A DNA stretch of 64,000 bases from Perognathus longimembris pacificus (taxonomy: Eukaryota > Chordata > Mammalia > Rodentia > Heteromyidae): contig NC_063162.1 in NCBI RefSeq assembly GCF_023159225.1, forward strand, positions 87,635,438-87,699,437, given 5' to 3'. The notes beneath the pieces are model-generated. The model was not told where the DNA came from, did not search any database, and saw only the letters and a program-made list of their open reading frames with translations. How positions within the stretch are numbered: position 1 is the stretch's first letter; every line of letters begins with the position of its first letter. Position numbers and translations under genes: made by a program. Shown here one piece after another: positions 1 through 12,180 of this stretch.

Positions 1-189
1 CTTCCATCATCTTGTTCCAATTTGGGCTATCCCAGCTGGGGCTAGTTGAGCAGCGGTTGCCTTGAGCTCCTCTCTGCATCCTCCTGGGAATCCCTGTTTC
101 CTCCTTCCTGCCTTGGGGCTCCTGTGTCCTTGTGACCTGGCTTGCCTTTCTTTGGTGTGTTTTTGTGTTTTGGCTCAGCACATCTTCCA

Positions 190-575
190 GAGGCTTCCTG
201 AGAAAAATCTTAGGAGATTTTAAGAACCTTTTAGATGATAGAATTTAGACTTGGTGATTGGTTGGAAATAGAGTGATGAGAAAAAAAAGGAAACGATCCC
301 CAAGCCCTTGCATAAGCATCTCAGTGGCTGTGTGAGCAGGACTTTGAGTAGGCTTGGAGATGGAGTCAAGGTACCAGATGTACAGAGACCCTCTAATGTC
401 TGCATGCAGCAGCTAGCTGACATTTATCTGAATTCCAAGAAAGATGTCAGCAATAGTGATCCTGAATTTGTGATGGATGATGACCTTTCTGTGACCGAAA
501 ATGAGATTGGTTGAGGCAAAATTGAGCAGTAAGGTAAGAATTTGTCAAGAAACAACAACAACAAACAAACAAAAT
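190..575 (+). pseudogene. Possible processed pseudogene or exon remnant, unidentified
   Basis: A 68-codon open frame (308-514) has coding-like composition. Its end is acidic, with DPEFVMDDD at about residues 52-60, and it stops at TGA. A basic stretch (KKRKR) is readable just upstream at about 282-298 in another frame. An A-rich run (about 545-575, AAC/AAAC units) follows about 30 bp after the stop and could be a decayed poly(A) tail, which would suggest a retrocopy. I do not recognise the protein. The frame could also be chance in unique DNA. A protein search would decide. Confidence 0.15.
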
Positions 576-581
576 CCTGTC

Positions 582-806
582 AACTGGGCACCAGTGGATC
601 ATGCCTATAATCCTAGCTATATATAGGTGATAAAATCTTGAGACTGAGGTTCAAAGCTAGCCTGGGCAGACAAATCTGAGAGGTTTTTTTTATCTCTAAT
701 CAACTTGTAAAAATCTGGAAGTGGAGCTGTGGCTCAAGTGGTAGTGTGCCAGTCTTAAACAAAAAGGCCAAGTGAGAGTGAGAGGTCCCGAGTTCAAGCC
801 CCAGTA
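582..806 (+). mobile_element. Composite SINE (B1-like head + Geo right unit)
   Basis: The 7SL/B1-like head ('cctataatcctagcta') is followed by the linker 'ctctaatcaacttg' and the right unit 'gctgtggctcaagtgg', ending at 'gttcaagccccagta'. It is full length but diverged and runs directly into a CA/GA microsatellite. Confidence 0.85.
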
Positions 807-812
807 TACACA

Positions 813-906
<94 letters not shown>
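807..906 (+). repeat. (CA)n(GA)n compound microsatellite
   Basis: About 12 CA units are followed by about 38 uninterrupted GA units, grown from the 3' tail of the adjacent SINE. Leu/Ser-repeat open frames on the minus strand here are artefacts of the repeat. Confidence 0.97.
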
Positions 907-908
<2 letters not shown>

Positions 909-1043
909 AATAAAATAACCCAACCCAGCCATACAGGGATGTTGAATGGATAAGCTAGCATCCTATGATAATACAGAAGCTAATACAGAGACAGGAGAAC
1001 CAGGAAGACTAGAGCCCTATGACAAAAATGTAACAGAATTGTA

Positions 1044-1296
1044 AGAAATATGTTTTTTTTGTTTCTTTGTTTTTTTGTTTTGTTTTTTTTTTTGCCAGTC
1101 CTGGGGCTTGGACTCAGGGCCTGAGCACTGTCCCTGGCTTCTTTTTGCTCAAGGCTAGCACTCTGCCACTTGAGCCACAGCGCCACTTCTGGCCATTTTC
1201 TGTATATGTGGTGCTGGGGAATCGAACCCAGGGCCTCATGTATATGAGGCAGGCACTCCTGCCACTAGGCCATATCCCCAGCCCCAGAAATATGTT
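1044..1296 (-). mobile_element. IDL-Geo SINE with target-site duplications
   Basis: This is a full-length dimeric SINE in antisense. It reads right unit ('gccagtcctggggcttgga'), then left ID-like unit ending 'catatccccagcccc'. The T-rich tail is at 1055-1094. Perfect 11-bp TSDs (agaaatatgtt) lie at 1044-1054 and 1286-1296, so the insertion is fairly recent. Confidence 0.93.
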
Positions 1297-2150
1297 ATAT
1301 GTTAACAGAATTGTGGATATATTAAAACAATGGTAAAGAGGAAAAAGATAAATACATTAAAATATTTACTGCCACCTTGTATGTAACAGTAAAAAGGGAA
1401 AGTGAATTATCTCACTCCTCCTCTAGAGAACTTGTTATATAAATAATGTTGACAATGTCATTGGAGTTCTATTTCTCTACCACAAATTACACAGGCTTAT
1501 ACTTATTGACATTTATACTTACTGTTCAAGAAAGTAATCAAGTACTATAAAAAGTTAGTATTTTATGATATAATTTATGTAAATCTCTATACACACAGCC
1601 ATCTGCCTGTGTATGTATGCATAGACCAGAGAGATATTTGGAAGAACTTTCACCAAAGTGTTAATGGTGATTATCTCTGGAAGAAGAGAGTTGGGTAAGT
1701 TTTCCTTGCTTATTTGCATTTTAAGTATTGTTTAAATTTGCTATAATAATTAGATAATGGAAAGAGCTATTTTTAAAGGAGACAATGTTGATGTTAAATG
1801 CTGCAGAGACTGAGTTGTTAAATACTGAGAAGTGGAAACAGAAGGGTTAGAAGGAGCTAATGAATGAACTGGGCAAATAGAATGAAATGCTAAAGATCTT
1901 TCTAGGAACATTCTATCTCTTGCCCTTCTACATAGAAAGGCTCCATCTAGATCTTTTTAGATGAGAGGGTAGGAGCTAGAACCATAGGTAGCTTAGATAA
2001 TAACTTCTTTTTATCATCCCCTTCCACCCTCTTTAATTCATTATGAGCACAATTTCCATGCAAATTCCACAAATAACACTTTTTTCATTGCCATCATTGA
2101 CAGACTTCAGTGGCTTTCACTCAATGTCCATTTGCCTTTCAGAGGTATAT
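1297..2150. other. Unassigned AT-rich sequence
   Basis: No repeat I recognise, no supported exon and no RNA gene seen. Composition is ordinary for intergenic or intronic DNA. Confidence 0.5.
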
Positions 2151-2181
<31 letters not shown>

Positions 2182-2188
2182 CACACAT
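2151..2188 (+). repeat. (CA)n microsatellite
   Basis: About 18 CA units with one interruption (acacaaacac). It is not attached to a SINE. Confidence 0.95.
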
Positions 2189-3070
2189 CTTTACCTACAC
2201 TTTGGATTCAATAGCTCCCATATATTAGCACCCATGTACTTTTAAATTATCCCTTTATTTTTGTGATCATTATGACATCTGCCATTGTTAGTTAACTGCT
2301 TGTGCATATCAACCACCTTTTCTCCAGGCAGGGATGACCATGAACTTTGAAAGCTGTTATGGGTACCAGCATAGAGGTAAACACGCAGCAAATGTACAGT
2401 AAATACCTGCTGAAATTGATCAGGAAACTCTCTCAACCCCCCGAACTACTTATTTTCAAGTAAATTAACGTTGGAGCTGGAGTATTTGGAAGCAGTCTAA
2501 CACAATCTTCAGGTGACAGCAATCCAACAGCAACAGCAATCCTGAGGGAGGGAGAGGCAGGGATCGGTGATGGATCAAGGATGTGTTTAAGATTTCAGAA
2601 CGGTGGAATTTAAAGTGATGAGAAAGAAAATTAGAGAGAAATTGGATGGTAGTCAGAACCCTATCAAGATTGCATATGCAATAAAGAAAACCTAAACCTA
2701 ATTACTATGTAAGACAGGGGATAGAAACTTGGTTATTATTCAAGACAATAAAAGCCCAAGTATCTTTTAAGTATGAGTCGCATTATGAGTCTGTGGTTAA
2801 AGAGATAATTGCAAAAATGGATATGTAAGCAGAAATATGACCTGGCACGGGGGCTGAGGTTATCTTTGTAGTGTACATGATACAAGTCACACCTTACTAG
2901 AGTGTCATATCTACTTTTTATTTTAATATTTACAAAGGAAAATATCTTGAAGCATTGCTACCTAATTTCATTCCCCTGAATGACATTAGCATGATGTTAA
3001 TGAGTATTCCATTCTTAATATGGTGAAACTGATGAAGCTGGAAAATGTTCTTTTAGAAGATCTTAAAGTG
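2189..3070. other. Unassigned sequence
   Basis: Nothing recognised. A short CAA/CAG-rich patch near 2520-2540 is too short to matter. Confidence 0.5.
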
Positions 3071-3303
3071 ATCCAGGCACTGGTGGCTTGTACCTGTAAT
3101 CCTAGCTACTCAGGAGCCTGAGATCTAAGGATCACAGTTCAAAACAAACCCGGGAAGAAGACTCTGTGAGACTCTTATCTCCAATTAGCCAGCAAAAAGC
3201 AGAAGGTAGAGGTGTGGCTCAAGTGGTAGATAGATAGCCAGATTTAAGTGAAAAAGATTAGCAAGAATATGAGGTCCTGAGTTGAAGCCCCAGTACTCTC
3301 CAG
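3071..3303 (+). mobile_element. Composite B1-like/Geo SINE
   Basis: The head 'cctgtaatcctagctactc', linker 'tctccaattagccagc' and right unit 'gtgtggctcaagtgg' are in standard order. An inserted tagatagatag marks slippage in the right unit. It ends 'gaagccccagtactc' and continues into a TC/CA microsatellite. Confidence 0.9.
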
Positions 3304-3304
3304 T

Positions 3305-3305
<1 letters not shown>

Positions 3306-3337
<32 letters not shown>

Positions 3338-3359
3338 AACACACACACACACACACACA
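3306..3359 (+). repeat. (TC)n(AC)n compound microsatellite
   Basis: About 9 TC units then about 17 AC units with one AAAC interruption, seeded at the 3' end of the preceding SINE. Confidence 0.95.
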
Positions 3360-4055
3360 GAAGAGAATCTTAAACTATTTTGATTAAAATGATGTGTAGA
3401 ACCTACAGTGGAATTTAGAAGGGAAGAGACTTTTCTCTCAAGAGTGAAATGAAGTTGAGGGGAGAACCAGGAGGTAAGTCATGGGAGGGTTATTAGAAGC
3501 CGGATTCATTGTAACTACTTTATCTCCATAAAGCCAGAAATTGACATATTGCAGCAAGAGAGAAATAGGTTAGAAATGAACTGCCTGGTGACAGTGTTAG
3601 AGAGACATATTAAATTATTATTGTGAGACAACACATCATCTTCAACTTTGGACAAATGATAGGAAAGTATTTAAAAATGATTTATGGTTCTTGCTGACTG
3701 GAGCTGCCAGGTAGGTGACCCTTTGAATTTATTTCCTCACCTGAGAACCCCATGAATCTAGCGCTTGAAGACCCTAGGTGAAGGAATGTGACTGTGCAAA
3801 GATCTGTTTCTAGTTCTCCTCCTCCCAATCCACTGAGCTATGTGTTAAATGCCCACCACAGTCCCCCTCCCCCTTGGTCCTGCAGTAGTTTCCCTAGGAT
3901 TTATTACACCGTGTTCACAAGCTACTTTGAGCAGCATGGAGAAAGACATTGGAAATATATACAGTAATAGGTCAAATCATATGAAATTGCTAGTATTTGA
4001 TCATTTGTGACCTATAAAAATGGCAAATTTCATGTGGTCTAACCTAAGGAAATTT
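3360..4055. other. Unassigned sequence
   Basis: No supported gene or recognisable repeat. Confidence 0.45.
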
Positions 4056-4420
4056 GTCATTTGCTGAACCTGCTGTGTGGCAGGCTTCTGGGGATTTGGA
4101 AATGATTAAAGCATTATTCCTGCCCGCAGGGAGCTCTGGGGACAGTGAGACAAACAGACACTTCAATGAAACACTGCAAGCATTGCTTTAGTGAACATAT
4201 TACAAGATGCCGTGGGTAAGAGAGAAGAAGAGTGCTAGGAATGCTACTGAGCCAGGAAGGGAAGATGGGGGAGAGGCAAGCAAAGGGTGGTTTTGCAGAG
4301 GTCCTGGCATTCATTTAGACTGCATTCTATAGGCTGAGTAATTCACGGAGTGAGATGGCCTTTCTAGACAGAGGAAACAGCTGTGCAAAGACAAAGATAT
4401 AGGAAAAAAGCCTTCTGAGA
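4056..4420 (-). mobile_element. L2 LINE fragment, antisense
   Basis: The order of blocks matches antisense L2 3' sequence. It begins with 'ctgctgtgtggcaggcttc' (like tgtgccaggcactg), then 'tgcccgcagggagctctgg', then 'gacagtgagacaaacagac', and ends near 'agctgtgcaaagacaaa'. It is heavily diverged, consistent with the great age of L2. Confidence 0.6.
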
Positions 4421-4722
4421 GGAATGAAACATCAGGCAAATATTCAACAATATTAAGTGGAACCCTCTGTAAACAAACCACTCCTGTTCGAATGTCCTCT
4501 TATTTAACATTATCTCACTAGTGTTTATAATATTTTGTTCTTTGTTAGTAGAGCTTGCACAGGTTTTAGAATGGTGGTAGCACAGAATGCCTTTTGGTAA
4601 GAGAAAGAGACTCAGCTAGTCAGTTTGCCAGGAACCAGGTTGCCAAGAACCTGAAAGACCACTGTGAAGAAAGATGCCAAACAAGTAGAAGCAGAGGCAA
4701 TAGTTAGGGAAGAGAAAAATAA
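4421..4722. other. Unassigned; may continue the L2
   Basis: No clear identity. Part could be more of the same decayed L2. Confidence 0.35.
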
Positions 4723-4858
4723 CAGGGTGACAGTGGCTCATGTCTGTAGTTCTAGTTACTCAGGGGGCTGAGACCTGGAGGACTGAGATCTTAGCCAGCT
4801 GAGGCAGAAACGTCTACAAGACTCTATCTCCAATCAACCAGCAAAATTCTGGACTGTT
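4723..4858 (+). mobile_element. 3'-truncated composite SINE (B1-like head)
   Basis: The head is present ('ggctcatgtctgtagttct') through the linker 'ctccaatcaaccagcaaaa'. The Geo right unit is missing. A short duplication 'ctgagacctggaggactgagatc' lies inside. Confidence 0.8.
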
Positions 4859-5717
4859 GAGTCTGGGAGTGATGGATGGATCCAGGATTAGTGATAAGGC
4901 CATCTTATGGGCTCAACTGTGAGATGTGGACAGGGAGTGGCTCATCAGACTTTAAGGTCTAAGTGATAGAGTAGCTAGGAGGTCATAAGAAATCCCCAGT
5001 GACTGTAAGAGTTGCTCAGAGTTGGAGAGAGATGGAGGTGGATGAAGGAGAGTAGATGAAGAAACTTTCAAGTAAGTGTTAGAGAGAGCTGGGGAATCCA
5101 CAAGTTAACATGTCTCCTTGCTTGGGACAGCAGATGAGTTAGAATAGGTCACAAGATTTGGAATCTGATGCCAAGTGGTGCTTTAGGGAAATGTTCTCAA
5201 TCAAGTTCAGTCTCTCCTGGAGCTTAATCTTCAGCCAGTTGGTTTTGTGTGCCATAACCTCCTACTATAATATTTCTTTTCTTTCCTTCCTTTGTAGTAG
5301 CACCAGGGGTGATATCTTTTCTTTAGTGATTGCTTGTTTTCTTGTCTTTCTCAGCTTTCCTTTGGTTTCTTCATCATCTTCTGCCTTCCTAGGCTGATGG
5401 ATGGCTCATTAGCAATTGCCTTCTGTTCTTGCCAACCCCCATTTACCTTACTGAGGGGCTGATTCCAAGTTTTGAGACTAGATTCGCTGTCCTACAAGAG
5501 TGGATATTCAGAATCCTGATTCTGTTTCTTTATTTCCCATAATTCTTCCTGGGCTTTGAGGCTTTGAACTCACCCCAACACATGAGAATTGTCAACCCAT
5601 TTTACTCCTGCTCAATTCAACATAGTTTGTCAAGCATTTATCAACTATCTAACTTGTTAAACCCTCACCCACAGGGAACCAATGCTATCATCTATATTTT
5701 ATTTTACTTTATTTATT
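4859..5717. other. Unassigned sequence
   Basis: Purine-rich on the left (4960-5080), T-rich on the right. No gene supported. Confidence 0.45.
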
Positions 5718-5938
5718 TTGGTGCCAGTCCTAGGGCTTAAACTCAGGGCTTGGGCAATGTTCCTGAGCTTCTTTTGTTCAAGGCTAGTGCTCTGCCCCTT
5801 GAGCCACAGGTCAACTTGCAGCTTTTCCTGTGATAAGAGTCTCACAGACTTTCCTACCCAGGCTAGCTTTACACCTCCGTCCTCAGAGCTCAGCCTCCTG
5901 AGTAGCTAGGATTACAGGCGTGAGCCACTGGCACCCTG
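5718..5938 (-). mobile_element. Composite B1-like/Geo SINE, antisense
   Basis: Complete antisense copy: right unit 'gtgccagtcctagggctta' through 'cttgagccacagg', then B1-like head 'cctcctgagtagctaggat' to 'gtgagccactggcaccctg'. Confidence 0.92.
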
Positions 5939-7063
5939 TCCATCATCTGTATTGAATGGAAATATGCATTCCAGCATCCATGCTGGAATTCTCCTGTGGA
6001 CAAGTGCTGAATAACTCTACTTTAATATCACTGTCTGTCACAGCCCTGTCTGCCACGGGGACCACAAAGCTATATCAAGTTAAAAGTTCTGGGGACTGTA
6101 GGGTTGGAAAATACAACCTAGTCTCCTGTGGTGTTGGAAAACGCAAGGCTCCCTTGGAGTCTCTCTGGCTCTCTCAGGGCAGTCAGCATCTCTGTGTTTG
6201 CCAACATGTAAGGTAACTGTAGCCCCAAGGGGGACATAGTTTGTTCAAAGTCACCCTGGAGGATCATGGATCAGGCCCAAAACTTGTTTTCATCAGGCAG
6301 GGCTCCTTCAATCTTGGCAGGTCTATTGTAAGCAGTTGTGTTATTACAAGCCCTGCACATTTGTCTTTAAATAAGTCTACTGGCAACCCTGATTGGAAGT
6401 CCCTTTGTGGAATGAATGAGTTCAGGCCTTTGTGTGAAGTTAAGACTACAGTTTGAAGAGATTCTGACGGTTTCTGCCAAACAGAATCCTTAGAGCTAGG
6501 AGTGTGAAAGATGATGCATGATGGCAAGGATACGAAATAGAGACTGAAATAGATCTGTTCTCTCCCTTTGCTTTTCAACTGGCACTGCTACCCCATACTC
6601 TTCCCAACCCCCAGAAAATTCTGCTCGGTCCAAAATATTTTTTTTCCTTTGGAACAATTAGATTAGATGTTCAAGATGCAAGCTTATCCATGTGATGGCT
6701 GAAAACTCTTCATGTTTCCATGTGCCAGGATAGAGTGGCTTTGGATTAATAGCATTCTAAATTTATCATGCATTTTCTTAGCCTCTTTTCCTTGAACATA
6801 ATTTTCAGATGACAGGAATCCAATATAGTGGATGCATTTCTTTTTGTTGCATATAGCTTGTCACTTTGCTACATGTAAAAAAACCTGTAGGCTTCTTTTA
6901 CTAATAACTGAACATAAAATCATTGGTAGCCTTCATAATCAGCACAGGCAGAGTAAAAGGCCTTAGTTAGCAATTTAAGATCTCAGAATTGAAAGAGACT
7001 TTAGAAATAATCTGGACCAATCACCTACTTAAAAGAAGGAACCCATTTCTCACTGTTGATTTA
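5939..7063. other. Unassigned sequence
   Basis: No gene supported. The patch at 6980-7030 ('cagaattgaaagagacttt') resembles a common ancient dispersed mammalian repeat, but I cannot name it. Confidence 0.4.
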
Positions 7064-7157
7064 TTACTGGTGGTGGTATTTGTGGTGTGAGGAACTGAAC
7101 TCAGGATCTTGTGCTTTCTAGGCAAGTACTCTACCAGTGAATTCCATCCCCAGCTTC
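7064..7157 (-). mobile_element. ID-type SINE monomer, antisense
   Basis: On the minus strand it reads ggctggggatggaattcac, then tggtagagtacttgcctag and cctgagttcagttcc. These are the A-box and B-box regions of a tRNA-Ala-derived ID element. There is no Geo unit, so it is a monomeric ID rather than IDL-Geo. Confidence 0.8.
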
Positions 7158-8050
7158 CCTCCACCCACCATTCTTTAGTGTTCTTCAGATCAGCTCTCTA
7201 CCAGTGGCCCTCAAACTTTATACATATGAGAATTACCTGGGACACTTTGAAAGACCTGTGTATGGATTCGACTCCAAACCATTTAAGTAAACATTTCTGG
7301 GAGTGGGTCCAAAATGTTGGCATTATGGAAAACTTCCCAGGGGCTTATAGGTTATATCCAAGTGTTGAACAGTGGTCTAGCTTCTGTGTAGCTATGACCT
7401 GGCTGAAGAGTCTGTGCTTTCTGAGCACTGACAGTCCTTCTTATCAGAATGAATAGGGCCTAAAACCTCTGGAGACCACAAGAAACCAAGGGGCTCTTCC
7501 CTGGAGAGCCCTCTGAGAATTCAAAGAAAGTAAACAATTTACAGCAAACAAAGATATTTTAGCTATACTTTTTCTTAGTGTGATCAGAAATACCAATGAA
7601 AATTAAACCTTGGATCTACTCTTTGATAATGTGGGTTTTGATCCATCCTAGACCTTTATCCCATTCCAGTTTTCATTATTTTGGCTCCTTGATGAAATAA
7701 TTGGAGTCAATTGTAAAGAAAAAGGTCAGATTTTGTTTGAACTTAAAGCAAGAATATTTCTAAAGAGTCAATGTGGCCTTTGAGATAGCATTTCCCTGTT
7801 TCCATCAGCCATTGGGCTCCAGGCATCCTAGGCTCTACTTCCCAAGGTTTTCTCCTTTGCTATTTTTGCCTCTACTGTCCCACTTTCTGCAACTGGGCTT
7901 GAAAAACAATCAGATTTCAGATCAGCCCCCAAAGAAGAAGACAAGGAGGATGTTGTGTCATATCCCAATACAAGGACTCTTGCTGGGTCCCAGAGATCTG
8001 ATCTAGTTATCTGTACTTGTGTTTTTTTCATTTGAGCCCTTGGCTTCTTT
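7158..8050. other. Unassigned sequence
   Basis: No gene or recognised repeat. The 115-codon open frame at 7109-7456 begins inside the ID SINE and shows no coding signature. Confidence 0.45.
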
Positions 8051-8170
8051 ACATTGCCGGGACAACTTTGGACCAGTCTATTAACTTATTTGAGTCTCAG
8101 TTTCTTCATTCATAACTATAAGTCACTATTGTGCACCTGGCACAATATCTGGAGTATAGCCAGTGTCTAA
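8051..8170 (+). mobile_element. MIR fragment
   Basis: It carries the MIR core-to-3' pattern: 'tattaacttatttgagtct', 'cagtttcttcattcata', then 'gtgcacctggcacaatatc'. Diverged, as expected of MIR. Confidence 0.65.
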
Positions 8171-9690
8171 AAAAATCAAGCTCTTACCACATGACTGTAG
8201 CCTCAGTCATGTATTACTCCCATCCCGACACTGGTTCATGGTCAACTAGCCAGTCACCCTCTTCTGCTAATCTAACAGCACTGTGGGCTGCCAAACAACA
8301 TTGGTGGCCACAGTTCCTACACTCTTCCCAGAACATCTGTTTAGTGCTGAATTTAGACTTCCAAGTCCATTCCTTGCTGATCAACACCTCACCTGGGCTC
8401 ATAGTACCTCCCAAGGCACTGAAGGGGAAATAATATTCAGTCTTCTTTCAATGGTCCACACAGGATGGGAGGAAGAATCAGCAGTAGAGATTTTGCACAT
8501 GCTAAGCATTTTTCTTTGCTGCTTTCATGTTCCTTTCTGAAGGGGTCATATGAAATTCAACTTGGAACTATGATTTGCCCTTCCTTTAAAGCAGGCCAGA
8601 AAAATCATTAAGTTTTTAGTGGACACCAGAGAACTGACTTATTTCCCTTTCCATTTACCAAACATTAAAGTTTTGACCAAGGTTTCTTGAACTCCAACAC
8701 TAGCAATATGGTCTCGATTCTATTGCTTCTTCGTCTTCTTTTATCAGTACTGCCAGCAAAACTCTGAGAACGCGATCTGTTTAGGCCTTGTCTTCACCAG
8801 CCAAGATTGAAAGGGTGCAACAGATGGAAGATTTTTGAACCACAGAACAGTGCTTCCAATATGTGTCAGTGGGCAGCAAAATGCTTCCTTGTGAGAGGCC
8901 TTGCTCCTTCTGTTAGGTAAATGGATGTCTTTCCAGGGAGGCTGCATAGAAGAATGATTTTTTAAAAAATGTCTGTAGGCAGCTGTGAGACAGATCCTTC
9001 AATCCTGTATACATTTCTGGTTGTTTAAAAACAAGTTTAAATTGGGTCCTCTAACTGTTCAACCAAGTCCCTTGAAGTCTATGCAAGAGCCATTCACCAG
9101 TGAAGGAGAGTAGTTTGACACGGGTCATATTTAAATCCTCCAGTTGAGTTTGTCCAGGCTGACTTCAAAGTAAGCTGGGGGAAATAAAAAGAGTGAAAGA
9201 AAAAAACAAAATCAAAGAGCCACCAACAGAGATGAAAAAACAATGTTTGGCTCCAAGAATTTAGAATCAGTATAAATAACAATCCCCAATACTGTTCTTA
9301 CTTCAGATTATAGTCTTTGATTTTTTTTTCCACTCAGATTTTCATTTTCTTGGCTCTCAGTGGGAAAGTCATTCCTGGTTGTGAGAGTGGGCTTGCCTGC
9401 AGACATGGAACACATTGCTACATAGAGAGGTTCCCTGTAGTGAATCCTGGCTAGCTTACACAGAGAATGGCAATTCCATATTCCCTTTCTAGAAGGTAGA
9501 GTACATTTTCCCTGAGATGAGTCTTTATTGTTTCTTATAGTGATAATGGGTTTTGCCACTGATGCCCTGCTGGCTGCACAATAGTTCAGTGCTACTGGAA
9601 TAAGAAGTCATTCTGTAATAGTAATTTCCTCACACTACCTTAGAACCCACTATGCCAACCACCTGAAAATAAATAACAGACATGTGCTTT
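8171..9690. other. Unassigned sequence
   Basis: About 1.5 kb without a repeat I can identify and without a supported exon. Short open frames on both strands are non-specific. Confidence 0.45.
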
Positions 9691-10080
9691 CACATTTTTC
9701 ATTCTATTTTATTACCTTTAAGTAGTTATACAAAGGAGTGATCATTCAACAAAGTTTATGAGTGCAATGCACCTTGATCGATGTCTCCACTTCCATCCTT
9801 CTCTCCCAACTCAAGGCCCCCCTCGATTTCCTAGTTTCATAGGATATGCATTCAATATTATGATTGTATAACCCCCTTCCAACTTTCATTTGTTAATCTC
9901 TCTCCTCTTGAATCCCTTCTTTCAAGTATCAATTTCCTGGTGTTTATTTTGTTGAACTGTGAATTATTTTTTCTAAAGAATTACACCATTTGAATAACCC
10001 CCTTAAAATAGCATATTTTGGTTAATATATTTATGTGACCTTGCAAACAACCCCGTATGTATTCACTACTTAAAAATGTT
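9691..10080 (-). mobile_element. L1 3' UTR fragment, antisense
   Basis: It shares 'taagtagttatacaaagga' at its 3' end with the L1 at 62751-63350, followed by the same succession of C/T-rich blocks and 'ggttaatatatttatgtga' (compare 'agttaatacatttgtgtac' at about 63070). It is 5'-truncated within the 3' UTR. Confidence 0.75.
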
Positions 10081-10085
10081 TTGTG

Positions 10086-10318
10086 TATGTGTCAGTACTG
10101 GGGCTTGAACTCAGAGCCAGGGTTCTTTCTCTAGGCTTTTTTCATCATGGTTGCCATTCTACTACTTGAGTCACAGTTCCACTTGTGGCTTTTTACTGGT
10201 TAACTGGAAGAAGAATCTCACAGACTTTCCTACCTGGGGTTGGTTTCAAACCAGGATCCTCAGATCTCAGCCTTGTGAGTAGCTAGGATTTCAGGTATGA
10301 GCCACTGTTGCCTGGCTT
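10086..10318 (-). mobile_element. Composite B1-like/Geo SINE, antisense
   Basis: 'gtcagtactggggcttgaa' opens the right unit, 'acttgagtcacagttcca' follows, and the B1-like head closes with 'tatgagccactgttgcctg'. Complete, moderately diverged. Confidence 0.9.
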
Positions 10319-10680
10319 CTTATAAATATTTAAATGCTTCCCTGGCCGAGACATCATGTCATTTCCTTTCACTTGATCCATGATTCGTGTTTTCATACAA
10401 GTGTTAATTCAGTTATTATTAACACACACTTGAAAATAGGAGCAGCACATTGACTATTTCTAAGACTTGTGTACTGAGTCTCCTTTGTCCTTGAGTTATA
10501 TGGATACTGGGATAAAACAAAATCAATATTTGTCCTATTCATCCTGCATAAATATTTTTCCAGACAAGTGACTATTTACCATATTGAGTCAACAGAGACT
10601 GCGGGAATTTAAGAAGGTTGCCTGGAATGTACTCTTCCCCCATGGGTCTGGCAACACAGCCAAAGAGTAGGGAACAGACA
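10319..10680. other. Unassigned sequence
   Basis: Nothing recognised. Confidence 0.45.
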
Positions 10681-10835
10681 TTGACTGTGTGCCTGTGCCT
10701 GTCATGAGTCACAATGCTGGCATTTACATACATTATAGCATTTGGTCCACATAAACACCCTAGGAGATAGCTGTCCTTGTTCACTTCACTTTGTAGATAA
10801 GAAAACTTGCATTCTGAAAGGTGAAGTAATTCTTA
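10681..10835 (-). mobile_element. MIR fragment, antisense
   Basis: Antisense MIR pattern: 'cacataaacaccctaggag', then 'cactttgtagataagaaaa' and 'gaaaggtgaagtaattctt'. Confidence 0.6.
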
Positions 10836-11141
10836 ACTTGTTCTGCTTTTCCATTTTTCAATTGGCATAGCATTTTCCTCATTATCTCCCCCTCATTCTG
10901 CTTCCCAGTCTCTTCCTCCCCTCCTGTCCCCCTTCCCTTTCATCTGTGGCTTGGTTTTGGACAGTACCCCATTCACGTAATGCTGTACTGAATTTCAGCT
11001 TATAATACCACCCATAGTTCATGGTTCTTCCATGATTATATCCAATTCAAGTTCTCCCATTATCATCAGATTTGTATATCCAACTGCCTACTTGAATTTC
11101 ACAGATGGATGATGGGTGATCCTCAACACTGTGGAGTCTTG

Positions 11142-11145
<4 letters not shown>
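10836..11145. other. Unassigned, pyrimidine-rich
   Basis: The C/T-rich run at 10870-10945 resembles other antisense L1 3' UTRs in the window but is not specific enough to call. Confidence 0.35.
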
Positions 11146-11193
<48 letters not shown>

Positions 11194-11234
11194 CTCTCTG
11201 TCTCTCTGTCTCTGTCTGTCTCTCTCTCCAGATC
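11146..11234 (+). repeat. (TC)n microsatellite
   Basis: About 20 uninterrupted CT units, then TCTG-interrupted units. Open frames of Leu/Ser or Arg/Glu repeats here are artefacts. Confidence 0.96.
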
Positions 11235-11759
11235 TATTTCTCTTTGAATTTGAATCTCTTAAGTGAATGGCTCCAATGTTTACCTGATTGTTCATAAGAA
11301 AAACACCTAGAACTCACACTTTTTTTTTTTTACCATCTCCCAATCTATTTTTTTTAAGTACAGGAAAAATGTGTATTCCTCCAATTTTTCCTTTGTTTAA
11401 ACTAATGCATAAGATCCCTGACAGTTAAGAACACCCCATTTGGCTTTCCCCTCATTCCTTTCTAGAATGTGTATTTGATGGTTGGAGCTTGCAGAGCCAC
11501 TTTTGAAGCTGAGGGGAAAAGGCACCAGATCCACAGAGACATTCACCCTAATATTTTAGATATAAAAATCACACCCTCAGACATCACACACTGAGTGAAA
11601 TATTACTCTTATCTGTTTCATCCAAATTAGTCAAATTTTCATTTTCTTCCAAGTGATGTACCTTCTCCTTCCACAGCAGCCAGGGAAGTCTTTTCTTAAA
11701 AAAAAAAAAAAAAAAAAGAATAGAAAGATTTGTTCAGTAACTAAATATTTACCAAGCTC
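11235..11759. other. Unassigned; contains poly(A) run
   Basis: An uninterrupted A run at about 11699-11717 could be the tail of an unidentified retroinsertion. Nothing recognisable lies upstream. Confidence 0.4.
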
Positions 11760-12180
11760 ATATTACGTGTGATGTTGATCTATGTTTCTATCAGACACAA
11801 AATACCTGACAAAAACAACTTAGGAGAGGAAAGATTTATTTTGGCTCATAGTTGCAGAGGTTCCAGTAGATTATCAGTTGGCTCTACTGCATTTGGGCCC
11901 ATGTCAGAAGGGCCTGATATGGAGGAAAGCTTCTCAACTTGTGGCATCTAGGAAGCACAGAAATGTCAGGGACAAGATACATGCTTCAAAGACATTTCCT
12001 ATTGGCTTACTTCCTCTAATCAGGCCCACCTTCTAATAGCCCATTCAGTACGAAGCTGTCAGTGGGTTAATAAATCACAGATAAGGCTAGCATCCTTATG
12101 ATCCAGTCAACTCTTTATAGGTCTCCTAGATGAAGACCAAGTCTTCATTATAGGAGTCTATCAATGCTTCGAAATATACA
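11760..12180 (-). mobile_element. LTR-like ancient dispersed repeat, family unresolved
   Basis: The block order 'acaaaatacctgacaaaaa', 'gaaagatttattttggctc', 'cttacttcctctaatcagg', 'atccagtcaactctttata' matches a widespread mammalian repeat of MaLR/ERVL-LTR type read in antisense. 'gatttatttt' would be the complement of its polyadenylation region. The family name is uncertain. Confidence 0.5.

Noticed and set aside
696..932. Ser/Leu/Val-repeat proteins
   Set aside because: Translations of CA/GA microsatellite. The same reason applies to frames at 11047-11297, 18484-18745, 42641-42888, 44755-45124, 48647-48910, 59116-59237 and 59606-60003.
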